Shown: positions 1 to 7,740 of the stretch, piece after piece
Layout: the number at the start of each line of letters is the position of its first letter
How positions within the stretch are numbered: the first letter of the stretch is position 1
Assembly (NCBI GenBank): GCA_900550695.1
Contig: URTF01000029.1
Span: 1-25,203, forward strand
Length of the DNA stretch: 25,203 bases
Source: an uncultured Ruminococcus sp.
GTDB lineage: Bacteria; Bacillota; Clostridia; Oscillospirales; Ruminococcaceae
Direction of reading: 5' to 3'
The notes under the pieces: model-generated
Seen by the model: only the letters and a program-made list of their open reading frames with translations
The model's database searches: none
What the model was told of the DNA's origin: nothing
Translations under genes and position numbers: made by a program

Positions 1-70
1 TTAAAAAGCGTGGACGTAAACTTTAATTTTGTGCAACTTTTTTCAATAATATACTATTTCGACAGGCTGT

Positions 71-102
71 CGCCGCAGCTTTTCACTGCGGCGTTTTTGT
101 TT
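71..102 (+). terminator. Rho-independent terminator of an upstream gene
   Basis: A perfect 8-bp stem (71-78 CGCCGCAG with 86-93 CTGCGGCG) with a 7-nt loop is followed by a T-rich tract at 94-102. The T tract lies only on the plus-strand side, so it should end transcription of a plus-strand gene lying left of the window. It is not a canonical terminator for tyrS, which converges on it from the other side. Confidence 0.85.
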
Positions 103-110
103 ATAGTATC

Positions 111-1325
111 TTATGCTTTAACAGCCTTGTGGAATATCTTCTTGCCCTTTTTGATAACAACGGAATCATCGATAGTGATAACTGCATTCGGGTCAGTTAC
201 CTTTACATCATCAACAGCAATACCGTTCTGCTGAACAAGTCGTCTGCCCTCGCTCTTGGACGGGCAAAGACCTGTCTTTACAAGGAGGTCAAGGATATTG
301 ATACCGCCCTCAAGTTCAGCGGCAGGGATATCGGTCGAAGGCATATCAGCGGATGCGCCGCCGTTTGCAAAGATAGCCTTTGCAGCCGCAAGAGCCTTTT
401 CAGCCTCTTCTTCACCGTGAACAAGCTTTGTAAGCTCATAGCCAAGAAGCTCCTTAGCCTTGTTGAGTTCTGCGCCCTGCATAGTTTTTTCCATCTCTTC
501 GATCTGCTCGATAGGAACGAATGTGAGCATTTTAAGGCACTTGATAACGTCAGCGTCGTCAACGTTTCTCCAATACTGGAAGAAATCATACGGGGAAGTC
601 TTTTCGGGGTCGAGCCATACAGCGCCGCTTACGGTCTTACCCATTTTCTTGCCCTCGCTGTTGAGGAGAAGCGTGATAGTCATTGCATGAGCGTCCTTGC
701 CAAGCTTTTTACGGATAAGCTCCGTGCCGCCGAGCATATTTGCCCACTGGTCGTCACCGCCGAACTGCATATTACAGCCGTATTTTTGGAAAAGCATATA
801 GAAATCGTAGGACTGCATTATCATATAGTTGAATTCAAGGAACGTAAGTCCTCTTTCCATTCTCTGCTTGTAGCACTCGAAGGTGAGCATCTTGTTTACG
901 CTGAAGCAAGCACCGACTTCACGCAGAACATCAATGTAGTTAAGGTCAAGAAGCCAGTCGCCGTTGTTTACAACGATAGCCTTGTCCTCGGAAAAGTCGA
1001 TGAATCTGCTCATCTGTTTCTTGAAACATTCAACGTTGTGGTCGATAGTTTCCTTTGTCATCATCTTTCTCATATCGGTCTTGCCCGATGGGTCGCCGAT
1101 CATAGCTGTGCCGCCGCCGATGAGAACGATAGGCTTGTTGCCTGCCATCTGCAAACGCTTCATAAGGCAGAGTGCCATAAAGTGTCCAACGTGGAGGCTG
1201 TCCGCTGTCGGGTCGAAACCGATATAGAAAGTAGCCTTTCCGTTGTTTATCATTTCGCTGATCTCCTTTTCATCGGTGACCTGAGCGATAAGTCCTCTTC
1301 TTACAAGTTCTTCGTATAAAGTCAT
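111..1325 (-). CDS. tyrS: Tyrosyl-tRNA synthetase
   Basis: This is a class I aminoacyl-tRNA synthetase (404 aa, full length for bacterial TyrRS) that charges tRNA-Tyr with tyrosine in the cytoplasm. The HIGH-type motif is HVGH at residues 45-48 and the KMSKS-type motif is KKMGKT at 226-231. The tyrosine pocket is recognisable (YMIMQSYD near 168-175, QFGGDDQW near 187-194). The C-terminal 60 residues form an S4-like RNA-binding domain (ILDLL, GRRLVQQNGI). The start is ATG with AAGGAG about 8 nt upstream. It lies 21 bp after the stop of the surface-protein gene, so the two are probably co-transcribed from the tyrosine T-box leader at 2139-2385, which would couple expression to uncharged tRNA-Tyr. 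No canonical minus-strand terminator is visible after the stop. Confidence 0.97.
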   Translation of the reverse strand: MTLYEELVRRGLIAQVTDEKEISEMINNGKATFYIGFDPTADSLHVGHFMALCLMKRLQMAGNKPIVLIGGGTAMIGDPSGKTDMRKMMTKETIDHNVECFKKQMSRFIDFSEDKAIVVNNGDWLLDLNYIDVLREVGACFSVNKMLTFECYKQRMERGLTFLEFNYMIMQSYDFYMLFQKYGCNMQFGGDDQWANMLGGTELIRKKLGKDAHAMTITLLLNSEGKKMGKTVSGAVWLDPEKTSPYDFFQYWRNVDDADVIKCLKMLTFVPIEQIEEMEKTMQGAELNKAKELLGYELTKLVHGEEEAEKALAAAKAIFANGGASADMPSTDIPAAELEGGINILDLLVKTGLCPSKSEGRRLVQQNGIAVDDVKVTDPNAVITIDDSVVIKKGKKIFHKAVKA

Positions 1326-1346
1326 TATTACTTCTCCTTATTTTAG

Positions 1347-2057
1347 TTATATTTTATGCCTTTTATCAGCATTAAAATTTATTGATTTAAGCAAAACTGC
1401 CGCCGATGCGATCATCAGTACAGCAACAGCTATCGGCATTGCGGATTCGCCGGTTTTTGGATTCTCATAATTATTTTCAGCGGATTCATCGATGCTGACC
1501 GAATCATTTATCAGAGTTAATGTACCAATCATCGAAATAATATCATCACGAACAGCATCCATTTCACTTTCGGGAAAAGACATTGTGATATTAACCCAAG
1601 TCTCTTCATCGATTGGAAATTCGCCTAAAAAAGCAGAAAAGCCGTACATATTCATTTCGGCAACGCAATACGGCTGACCGTCAGCGCTTACGCCGTTATA
1701 AACAGTTGTGTTATCAATTTCGCTCCACGACTCGGCTTCAGCAGCAAATCCTCCGCTGCTTTGGTGAAAAACGCAGGAAATATATCCTTTTTCGGTTTCT
1801 CCATAAAAAAGATCGCACTCTGAAGAACCGTCATCTTTATTTATGATCTCGCTTTCCGAAAGTTCTGCCGCATCAGCACGTTCAGATGGTATATCAATGC
1901 TGAAAGCTGCTTTGTCACCGATATATTCTATTCTTTTAGCTTCAATACCATAGCTTTCCGAAGCAGCAGTCTTGGTCAGAACATTTTCAGCGTAAACTCT
2001 TGGGGCTGCAGATAAAACAATTGCCGCTGAAATAAAAGATACTATTATTTTTTTCAA
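1347..2057 (-). CDS. Small sortase-anchored surface protein, function unknown
   Basis: Starting at a TTG (2057), the protein has 236 residues and opens with a textbook signal peptide (LKKIIVSF, hydrophobic core, cleavage after RVYA). TTG is preferred because AAGGA lies about 10 nt upstream and the signal peptide begins exactly there. A GTG at 2123 in the same frame would add 22 residues before the signal peptide. The C terminus carries NPKTGE, then a hydrophobic segment (MPIAVAVLMIASAAVLL) and a basic tail ending DKRHKI, the arrangement of a sortase cell-wall sorting signal. The acidic middle part is rich in E, S and D and I recognise no domain in it. It lies between the T-box leader and tyrS and is presumably under the same tyrosine control. 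Export and anchoring are inferred; the ligand or role is unknown. Confidence 0.75.
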   Translation of the reverse strand: MKKIIVSFISAAIVLSAAPRVYAENVLTKTAASESYGIEAKRIEYIGDKAAFSIDIPSERADAAELSESEIINKDDGSSECDLFYGETEKGYISCVFHQSSGGFAAEAESWSEIDNTTVYNGVSADGQPYCVAEMNMYGFSAFLGEFPIDEETWVNITMSFPESEMDAVRDDIISMIGTLTLINDSVSIDESAENNYENPKTGESAMPIAVAVLMIASAAVLLKSINFNADKRHKI

Positions 2058-2138
2058 GCTATTGTTTTCCTTAACAGACCTTGCATAAGTGATGAAATCA
2101 AAAACTGATCTCACGGATATCACGACCTTTCAGCACAA

Positions 2139-2175
2139 TAAAAAATCCCCCTTGAAAGCATAAGCTTCAAGAGGG
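2139..2175 (-). terminator. Regulated terminator of the T-box leader
   Basis: On the minus strand CCCTCTTGAAGC pairs with GCTTTCAAGGGGG (one wobble, one bulged A) around a TTAT loop, followed by ATTTTTTATT. The hairpin's 5' arm begins 8 nt after the T-box sequence, so terminator and antiterminator are mutually exclusive. Confidence 0.88.
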
Positions 2176-2385
2176 CGAATCATCGCTGTACCACCTCAGT
2201 TTATCCGCTAAAAGCAGACCTTTAGGGCGCTGTAACGGGCGCAGACCGCATATCCCTACTGTTGTTTCGGGACACAAGCTCCGAGATGTAATTCACGAAC
2301 GAACGGCATCCTTTTTCACCGACCAAGGACTCTCTTTGACCGCTGTATCATTCGCTTAATTGGTTCTCTTCACAGCCTTTAATTA
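2139..2385 (-). ncRNA. Tyrosine-specific T-box riboswitch leader
   Basis: Read on the minus strand, the conserved T-box sequence GAGGTGGTACAGCG (within 2184-2199) is followed by a terminator hairpin at 2147-2175 with a U tract at 2139-2145, so the T-box can form the competing antiterminator. Upstream is a typical stem I region with GAGAGTCC, GGTGAAAAAGGA and the specifier-side strand GTGAATTACATCTCGG. The triplet in the specifier position is TAC (2290-2288), a tyrosine codon, which agrees with the downstream tyrS. Uncharged tRNA-Tyr should stabilise the antiterminator and allow transcription of the surface-protein gene and tyrS. The specifier assignment was made by eye from sequence conservation, not by a covariance model. 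Confidence 0.92.
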
Positions 2386-2391
2386 TTTATG

Positions 2392-2421
2392 ATGATAACA
2401 TATCCCACACCGGCTTGTCAA
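2392..2421 (-). promoter_or_regulatory. Sigma-A-type promoter of the T-box/tyrS unit
   Basis: Minus-strand -35 TTGACA (2421-2416) is followed after 18 bp by -10 TATCAT (2397-2392) with an extended TG element (TGTTATCAT). Transcription would begin near 2385, immediately before T-box stem I. It is back to back with the yceG-like promoter at 2458-2487. Confidence 0.85.
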
Positions 2422-2457
2422 GACCTTTTTGCAAAAAAATAATTTTGTAAAAGATTA

Positions 2458-2487
2458 TTGACAAAGATATACTATTTATTGTATAAT
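2458..2487 (+). promoter_or_regulatory. Sigma-A-type promoter of the yceG-telA unit
   Basis: TTGACA (2458-2463) and TATAAT (2482-2487), both perfect consensus hexamers, are separated by 18 bp. The open frame extends upstream through this promoter, which shows that the real start codon is the ATG at 2521, downstream of the expected transcription start near 2494. Confidence 0.87.
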
Positions 2488-2520
2488 ATATGCATATCAA
2501 CTATTGAGAGGCAAAATTTC

Positions 2521-4155
2521 ATGAGATTTGAAGGATTTTCTACCGAAAATAAGCGAATTTCAAAGTGTATCCCAACGACCGCCGATACGGTCATAACGGA
2601 TATTTTAAAGCCGCAGTCCGAACGTGCATCTATGCTTGGACTCGGACTTAACACCGATGGGATAATCCCTGTTTTTTTCTGCGGACTTATCGGTTCGCCT
2701 GCCGAAGAGAATCTGGCAAGCTATAAAAATGCACTTTTCACACTTCGAGAAGACCTTATACGTTCACCGAAGTTTCTGATATTTATTCCCGGTGCAATGA
2801 GCGCACCAACTGCTCAGGAAAAAGTATATTTTGACGCAGTCTCACGTGGAAACACCGATGAAGCTGTTTCCGATTTTGCGGAGCTTATAAAAATAGGAAA
2901 TGACAGCGCAAGAACAGACGAGGCTCGCCGTTCATTCAGAGAAAACGCTCAAAAATATGCTCCGTCGGGCTTTGAAAGTGTTTTTGAATACGGCGTAAGG
3001 ACGATAACCTGGCTCAACCGCTGCGCTTCATCAAAGCAGTTTGCCGGCAGTCTTGAAAATGATATCCCAACAGTGATATTCTACGGAAGTGCCAATGAAA
3101 ATGAAGTTGAATTTCTGCATTTCCTTTCAAGAGCAGGTTTTGACGTACTTGTAATATCGGCTTCAAAAAATTCGCTTGAAACCTTGAAGTCGGACAACAT
3201 TGAGAGCCGTATGCAGATATTTGAATTTGCCGCAGACGGTGAGGAATTTCCTTTCCCCGACAAGCTTATCAAATCTGCCAAAGCGACCATTGCATACAGC
3301 GCCGAGCAGGAGCTTAACAGCTTTATGTACAGCAATACCTCGATATTCAGAGATTTTCAGTTCTCCGATATGCAGGCACTCACTCTTAAAACAACTTACG
3401 AGGAAATCGATATTCTCTGGCATCAGGCGGCAAGATACCGCACGGGGTTCGATGTTATAAAAAACAAGACAGCCGTTATCCCGAATATATTTGCAAAGAT
3501 AAGCGGCGTTCGTGACGGTGATATGGACGATTACTGGGAAAGCGTCAAGATGAAGCTCTCTCCCCTTTCAAGGGCCATTTACAAAGCTCCGTCCTACGAT
3601 AAATTTCCGCCGTCCGTTTTCACTGCATTCAAACCGTTTTATGACGGAACAACGATAAACATTGAAAAGCTGAAGGATTCCCCTGCAAACGCTTACCGAT
3701 TCCTTTCGGACGATCTTCAGCTGCTTATTTTCCACAAGATGCAGGAAGCTATCGACAGCGGCCTGCTTATGCTCGACGAATCGGAGCTTGTTCCGCTTGT
3801 AATATATGTCGGTCTTGCGCTTGAACGTGAAGTTCTGAAAATCCTGCAGAAGTTTGACTTTACCAAGGATATCCCGAAAATAATCGTCATAGACACTATT
3901 GAAGATACATTCAGCAAGATCGAATGTATCCAGCTTCTTTTATTCAATCTTCTCGGCTTCGATATAATTGTTTACACACCGACAGGCTATAAAAACCTCG
4001 AAACTTATATCTCGCCCGAAGCTTTCACCACGTTCGGAATGAACGAATTTAAGTATAATGTCCGTATTCCAAGGTTCAAAATTCCCGACTCTATCCCCGA
4101 GCCGAAGGAAAGCGGTGGATTATTCAATAAACTTTTTAAGAAAGGACGCAAATAA
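2521..4155 (+). CDS. yceG: YceG-like protein of the Ter/tellurite-type stress system
   Basis: This 544-residue cytoplasmic-looking protein has no signal peptide or membrane segment. The ATG at 2521 is chosen over upstream in-frame starts because it follows the promoter and has GAGAGG about 9 nt upstream. Length and general sequence fit the Bacillus YceG family (about 540 aa), described in the literature as a putative component of a biosynthetic module linked to Ter-domain stress genes. The strongest support is context: the next gene, 2 bp downstream, is a TelA/YceH-family protein, the same pairing and order as yceG-yceH in Bacillus subtilis. The C terminus ends in a basic stretch (LFNKLFKKGRK). 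No TerD or TerC gene is in the window. The biochemical activity is unknown; the family call rests on recall and context without a profile search. Confidence 0.75.
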   Translation: MRFEGFSTENKRISKCIPTTADTVITDILKPQSERASMLGLGLNTDGIIPVFFCGLIGSPAEENLASYKNALFTLREDLIRSPKFLIFIPGAMSAPTAQEKVYFDAVSRGNTDEAVSDFAELIKIGNDSARTDEARRSFRENAQKYAPSGFESVFEYGVRTITWLNRCASSKQFAGSLENDIPTVIFYGSANENEVEFLHFLSRAGFDVLVISASKNSLETLKSDNIESRMQIFEFAADGEEFPFPDKLIKSAKATIAYSAEQELNSFMYSNTSIFRDFQFSDMQALTLKTTYEEIDILWHQAARYRTGFDVIKNKTAVIPNIFAKISGVRDGDMDDYWESVKMKLSPLSRAIYKAPSYDKFPPSVFTAFKPFYDGTTINIEKLKDSPANAYRFLSDDLQLLIFHKMQEAIDSGLLMLDESELVPLVIYVGLALEREVLKILQKFDFTKDIPKIIVIDTIEDTFSKIECIQLLLFNLLGFDIIVYTPTGYKNLETYISPEAFTTFGMNEFKYNVRIPRFKIPDSIPEPKESGGLFNKLFKKGRK

Positions 4156-4157
4156 TT

Positions 4158-5327
4158 ATGGGTTTACAGTTCACACCGTCATCAGAGCAGGAGGCCGCTG
4201 TACAGACAGCAGGCGTTGAAACGGCAACAGCTAAGACTGCACCAACTATCTCAGCAGCTCCCGAAAATTTTTCAATGGTGGAGGTTCAGCAGAATATCAA
4301 GAATGATCTTGTTAAAACAGAAGCTGTTCAGAAGCTCGTTGACTCCATCAACATCAACGATGTCAACTCCATTGTAAAATTCGGCAACGATGCCGCAACA
4401 GAGATCTCAAAGGCTTCCGATCAGGTCCTCAATGCAATGAATATGAAGCAGATCGATGATTCGGGCGAAATGCTCACCGCTCTCGCTGCTGTTATGGAAC
4501 AATTCGATGCAAAAGAACTTACCGAAGAGCCTAAAAAGGGCTTTTTCGCCAATCTCCGAAAGCAGATCGACAAGCTTCTCGAAAAATATCACACAATGGG
4601 CGAAAACGTTGACCGCATCTATGTTCAGCTCAAAGGCTACGAGAAAGAGATCGAACAGTCCAATGTCAAGCTTGAACAGATGTACAATGCCAATGTCAAC
4701 TACTATAAAGACCTCACCCTCTACATTATGGCAGGTGAACAGGCTTGCGTAGAGCTTGACCAGTACATTGATGAATACAAGAAAAAGCTTGCTGAAAACC
4801 CCGATTCGGGTGCTGTTGCAATGGATCTCCAGAACCTTGAAAATGTCCGTGAGATCTTCCAGCAGAGAGTAATGGATCTTAAAATTGCAGAAAATGTCGC
4901 AATGCAGACCGTTCCGATGCTCAAAACCATGCAGTATTCAAACCTCAACCTTATCAGAAAGATAAATTCCGCATTCATCATTACGATGCCTGTTTTCAAG
5001 CAGTCACTTGCGCAGGCTGTAATGCTCAAGCGTCAGAAGGTTCAGGCTGATTCAATGGCAGCGCTTGATGCAAAGACAAATGAGCTTCTTGTCAAGAATG
5101 CTCACAACACTGTTGAGCAGTCCAAGATGATAGCAAAAATGGCTTCAGGCAGCTCGATAAAGATCGAAACGCTCGAAGAAACATGGCAGACTATCGTAAG
5201 CGGTATCGAAGAAACAAGAAAGATACAGGAAGATGCAAAGGTAAAACGTGCGGAGGATTCCAAGCGTCTTGAAGCTCTCAAACAGGATTACAAGAACAAG
5301 CTTGAAGCAACAAGACAGACATATTGA
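4158..5327 (+). CDS. telA: TelA/YceH-family toxic anion resistance protein
   Basis: This 389-residue soluble, largely helical and coiled-coil protein fits the TelA/KlaA family (B. subtilis YceH), associated with tellurite, cell-envelope-drug and other stress tolerance by a mechanism that is not established. Characteristic stretches are the helical repeat with GYEKEIEQSNVKLEQMYNAN around residues 155-175, the AEN and TVPMLKTMQYSNLNLIRKIN region near 250-275, and the C-terminal TWQTIVSGIEETRKIQ helix. The first 50 residues are low complexity (A, T, E, P). The start is ATG with AAAGGA upstream, 2 bp after the yceG stop, so the genes are translated from one mRNA. A terminator follows at 5341. Confidence 0.85.
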   Translation: MGLQFTPSSEQEAAVQTAGVETATAKTAPTISAAPENFSMVEVQQNIKNDLVKTEAVQKLVDSININDVNSIVKFGNDAATEISKASDQVLNAMNMKQIDDSGEMLTALAAVMEQFDAKELTEEPKKGFFANLRKQIDKLLEKYHTMGENVDRIYVQLKGYEKEIEQSNVKLEQMYNANVNYYKDLTLYIMAGEQACVELDQYIDEYKKKLAENPDSGAVAMDLQNLENVREIFQQRVMDLKIAENVAMQTVPMLKTMQYSNLNLIRKINSAFIITMPVFKQSLAQAVMLKRQKVQADSMAALDAKTNELLVKNAHNTVEQSKMIAKMASGSSIKIETLEETWQTIVSGIEETRKIQEDAKVKRAEDSKRLEALKQDYKNKLEATRQTY

Positions 5328-5340
5328 TCTCGTTCAAAGA

Positions 5341-5379
5341 GGGAACGGCAGATTTTCATTGCCGTTTCCTTTTCTTTTT
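5341..5379 (+). terminator. Rho-independent terminator after telA
   Basis: GGGAACGGCA (5341-5350) pairs with TGCCGTTTCC (5360-5369) over 10 bp with one G-T wobble and a 9-nt loop, followed by a T-rich run to 5379. Confidence 0.88.
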
Positions 5380-5393
5380 GTTAAATCTTCATA

Positions 5394-5422
5394 TTGCATT
5401 ATCTTCGCTAATAAAGTATAAT
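5394..5422 (+). promoter_or_regulatory. Probable promoter of asnB
   Basis: A perfect -10 TATAAT (5417-5422) lies 17 bp after TTGCAT (5394-5399), a weak -35. It sits between the telA terminator and asnB, whose ATG is 31 bp downstream of the -10. Confidence 0.65.
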
Positions 5423-5453
5423 ATATGTATATTTCTATTTTTGGAGGAACATT

Positions 5454-7292
5454 ATGTGCGGTTTTGTTGGCTTTACAAATACAAAAGATAATTCCAATCG
5501 TATCATTGAAGATATGATGGATAAGATACGCCACCGCGGTCCTGACTCGGGCGGCAAATATACTGACGAAGATATCGCTCTCGGTTTCCGCCGTCTGAGC
5601 ATTATTGATATTACGGAATCGGGCGACCAGCCTATTTACAACGAGGACAGAAGCAAGGTTCTCCTTTTTAACGGCGAGATCTACAACTTCAAGTCTATTC
5701 GTGAAGAACTTGTTGCAAAGGGACATATTTTCACGACCAAAACCGACTCGGAGGTTCTTCTCCACGGCTATGAAGAATACGGCGAAAAGCTCCTCGGCAA
5801 GCTCCGTGGAATGTTCGCTTTCGTTATCTGGGATACAAAAACAAAGGAACTTTTCGGAGCAAGGGATTTCTTTGGTATAAAGCCGCTTTACTATGCTGTA
5901 ATGGGTGACACTTTTATGTTTGGCTCGGAGATAAAGGCTTTCCTTGCCCACCCCGATTTCAAGAAAGAGCTTAATGAAACAGCTCTTGAAAATTATCTCA
6001 CTTTCCAGTACTCCCCTACCAACGAAACATTTTTCAAGAATGTTTACAAGCTTCCTGCCGCTCACTTTTTCAAGTATAAGAACAGCAAGCTTGATGTAAA
6101 GCGTTACTGGGATATCAGCTTCAACGCAGATGAAAAACCTGATATGGAAGAATGGGTGAACCGTATTTCCGATACATTCAAGAACTCCGTTGAGGCTCAT
6201 AAGATCGCCGATGTTGAAGTCGGAAGCTTCCTTTCGAGCGGCGTAGATTCAAGCTATGTTGCTTCCGTTGCAAATGTTGACAAGACTTTCACAGTCGGCT
6301 TCGGCGAAGATGAAAAATACAACGAGATCGGCTGGGCAAAGGAATTTTCACAGTATATCGGCAAGGAAAATATCAGCAAGGTCATCTCCCCCGAGGAATA
6401 CTGGGGCAACATCAAGAGAATACAGTATCACATGGACGAACCGCTCGCCGATCCGTCCTGCATTGCACTTTATTTCGTCTGCAACAAGGCTTCGGAATAT
6501 GTAAAGGTCGTTCTTTCGGGCGAAGGTGCAGATGAAATTTTCGGCGGCTACAATGTTTACAAAGAACCGCTCGGTTCACACGCTTACAAGTCGCTGCCGA
6601 AGTTTATCCGCCGAGGAATAGGCAGTGTCGCTTCACATCTTCCTCAGAAGAGAGGCGTAAACTTCCTCGTCCGCAATGGAAAAGATCTTGAAGAACGCTT
6701 TATCGGCAACGCTTATATGTTCACGCCGAAAGACCGAAAAAAGCTGCTTAAAATAAAGACAAATGCTCCCGACCCGACCGTTATCACAGCACCGTTCTAT
6801 GATAAGGTCAAGGACAAGGATCAGATAACGAAGATGCAGTATCTTGACCTGCACCTCTGGATGACGGGTGATATCCTGCTCAAAGCCGACAAAATGTCAA
6901 TGGCGAACTCACTTGAACTCCGTGTTCCATTCCTCGATAAGAAGATAATGGAGCTTGCGGAACAGATACCGTGGAGATACAGAGTAAGCACCGAGAACAC
7001 CAAGCTCGCAATGCGTCAGGCTGCGCTCCGTGCAGCACCTCCGAAGACCGCAAACAAGAAGAAACTCGGTTTCCCCGTTCCTATCAGAGTTTGGCTCAAA
7101 GAGGATAAATATTACGGCATTGTAAAGGACTCATTCACCTCCCCTGCTGCTGAAAAATTCTTCAACACCGACCTGCTTGTAAAGCTTCTTGACGAACACC
7201 GTGAGGGTAAATACGACAACAGCAGAAAGATATGGACAGTTTTCATCTTCCTGCAGTGGTATGCTGTTTATTTTGAGGGTGCTTCAATATAA
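5454..7292 (+). CDS. asnB: Asparagine synthase (glutamine-hydrolysing)
   Basis: The enzyme makes asparagine from aspartate, ATP and glutamine in the cytoplasm. The 612-residue protein begins MCGFVGF, giving the N-terminal nucleophile Cys2 after Met removal. The class II glutaminase domain (about 1-210) shows RHRGPDSGG (26-34), RRLSIID (46-52), NGEIYNF (73-79) and D98. The synthetase domain has the PP-loop SSGVDSS (261-267), the LSGEGADEIFGGY motif near 350 and SLELRVPFLD. The ATG has GGAGGA 5-6 nt upstream. It is monocistronic, with its own promoter and a strong terminator at 7301. A long antisense frame opposite its 5' half is a codon-bias shadow. Confidence 0.97.
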   Translation: MCGFVGFTNTKDNSNRIIEDMMDKIRHRGPDSGGKYTDEDIALGFRRLSIIDITESGDQPIYNEDRSKVLLFNGEIYNFKSIREELVAKGHIFTTKTDSEVLLHGYEEYGEKLLGKLRGMFAFVIWDTKTKELFGARDFFGIKPLYYAVMGDTFMFGSEIKAFLAHPDFKKELNETALENYLTFQYSPTNETFFKNVYKLPAAHFFKYKNSKLDVKRYWDISFNADEKPDMEEWVNRISDTFKNSVEAHKIADVEVGSFLSSGVDSSYVASVANVDKTFTVGFGEDEKYNEIGWAKEFSQYIGKENISKVISPEEYWGNIKRIQYHMDEPLADPSCIALYFVCNKASEYVKVVLSGEGADEIFGGYNVYKEPLGSHAYKSLPKFIRRGIGSVASHLPQKRGVNFLVRNGKDLEERFIGNAYMFTPKDRKKLLKIKTNAPDPTVITAPFYDKVKDKDQITKMQYLDLHLWMTGDILLKADKMSMANSLELRVPFLDKKIMELAEQIPWRYRVSTENTKLAMRQAALRAAPPKTANKKKLGFPVPIRVWLKEDKYYGIVKDSFTSPAAEKFFNTDLLVKLLDEHREGKYDNSRKIWTVFIFLQWYAVYFEGASI

Positions 7293-7300
7293 TAATATAA

Positions 7301-7356
7301 GGTACAAATGGCGATGATACCGATTCAAAAAGGTATAAGCCGTTTGTACCTTTTTC
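7301..7356 (+). terminator. Rho-independent terminator of asnB
   Basis: A long hairpin: GGTACAAATGGC (7301-7312) pairs with GCCGTTTGTACC (7339-7350), and an inner GATACC/GGTAT stem extends it, followed by a TTTTTC run at 7351-7356. Confidence 0.88.
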
Positions 7357-7387
7357 TGTACATTTCCCCACAAATTCAAATTCGCAC

Positions 7388-7416
7388 TTGAAATTATCTG
7401 AAAAAAGGTGTAAAAT
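7388..7416 (+). promoter_or_regulatory. Candidate promoter with no evident gene
   Basis: TTGAAA (7388-7393) and TAAAAT (7411-7416) are separated by 17 bp. The predicted transcript would run through the MITE-like repeat to the hairpin at 7590-7626, about 200 nt, without a recognisable protein. In an AT-rich region this can arise by chance. Confidence 0.35.
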
Positions 7417-7429
7417 AATATAATATGGC

Positions 7430-7552
7430 TAATACCAAACGCCAATAAAATACAGGAAAAAATCTGCGCCGAAATCCTATATAAACCTGTTTTCAACAGC
7501 TACAAGATTGTCGGCTTGATTTTTTCCAAATTTTAAATGATGTTTAGTATAA
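7430..7552. repeat. MITE-like repeat with imperfect terminal inverted repeats
   Basis: The left end (from 7430, TAATACCAAACGCCAATAAAA) is matched in inverted orientation by the right end (7530-7552; reverse complement begins TTATACTAAACATC) at about 17 of 22 positions. The first roughly 50 bp, including the ACGCCAATAAAA and AAAAAATCTGCGC parts, recur with about 80 percent identity by eye at 25153-25203. It contains no ORF of note. The boundaries are approximate and no target-site duplication was firmly identified. Confidence 0.55.
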
Positions 7553-7579
7553 AACAGTAAATCAATACCATAGTAATAA

Positions 7580-7657
7580 TAAAAAAGAATGACCGCCTAT
7601 AGCTTTTAACTTGGCGGTCAATTTTTGACAATACCCGAGAGCAAATGTCTGTTTGCC
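7580..7657 (-). ncRNA. Possible orphan type I antitoxin-like RNA
   Basis: On the minus strand a -10 TATAAT (7669-7664) with only a weak -35 could drive a roughly 80-nt RNA. It contains a small hairpin near 7639-7659 and ends in the stem TGACCGCC/GGCGGTCA (7620-7613 with 7597-7590) followed by ATTCTTTTTT. This resembles the antitoxin RNA at 7905-7994: TATAAT, a GAGCGAGGC/GAGGGC start, and a terminator stem containing CCGCC next to an AAAAA-GAA context on the opposite strand. No toxin ORF remains next to it, so if it is real it is an orphan or decayed copy. Confidence 0.35.
7590..7626. terminator. Bidirectional terminator hairpin
   Basis: TGACCGCC (7590-7597) pairs with GGCGGTCA (7613-7620). 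Plus-strand reading gives ATTTTT after the stem (7621-7626); minus-strand reading gives ATTCTTTTTT (7589-7580). It can therefore stop transcription from either side. Confidence 0.65.
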
Positions 7658-7740
7658 TCGCTCATTATACTATATATAATTGTTTCGCATAAAGCTTTTT
7701 CAGCACAGAAACACTAAATAAGTGTATTTTATCGCAAATA

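Noticed and set aside
71..102. Hairpin as terminator of tyrS
   Set aside because: The T tract occurs only on the plus-strand side; on the minus strand the stem is followed by ACAGCC without Ts.
129..1319. 396-codon plus-strand frame opposite tyrS
   Set aside because: It mirrors the codon pattern of tyrS, shows no recognisable motif or ribosome-binding site, and tyrS is certain on the other strand.
2458..2520. Upstream in-frame starts for the yceG-like gene
   Set aside because: They fall inside the promoter hexamers, and the ATG at 2521 has a proper ribosome-binding site.
5334..6200. 288-codon minus-strand frame opposite the 5' half of asnB
   Set aside because: It covers the asnB promoter and terminator region and conserved glutaminase coding sequence, and has no motif or start signal of its own.
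7301..7356. Long hairpin after asnB considered as a mobile-element end
   Set aside because: The stem with a direct T run right after the asnB stop is fully explained as a terminator, and it has no match to the repeat at 7430.
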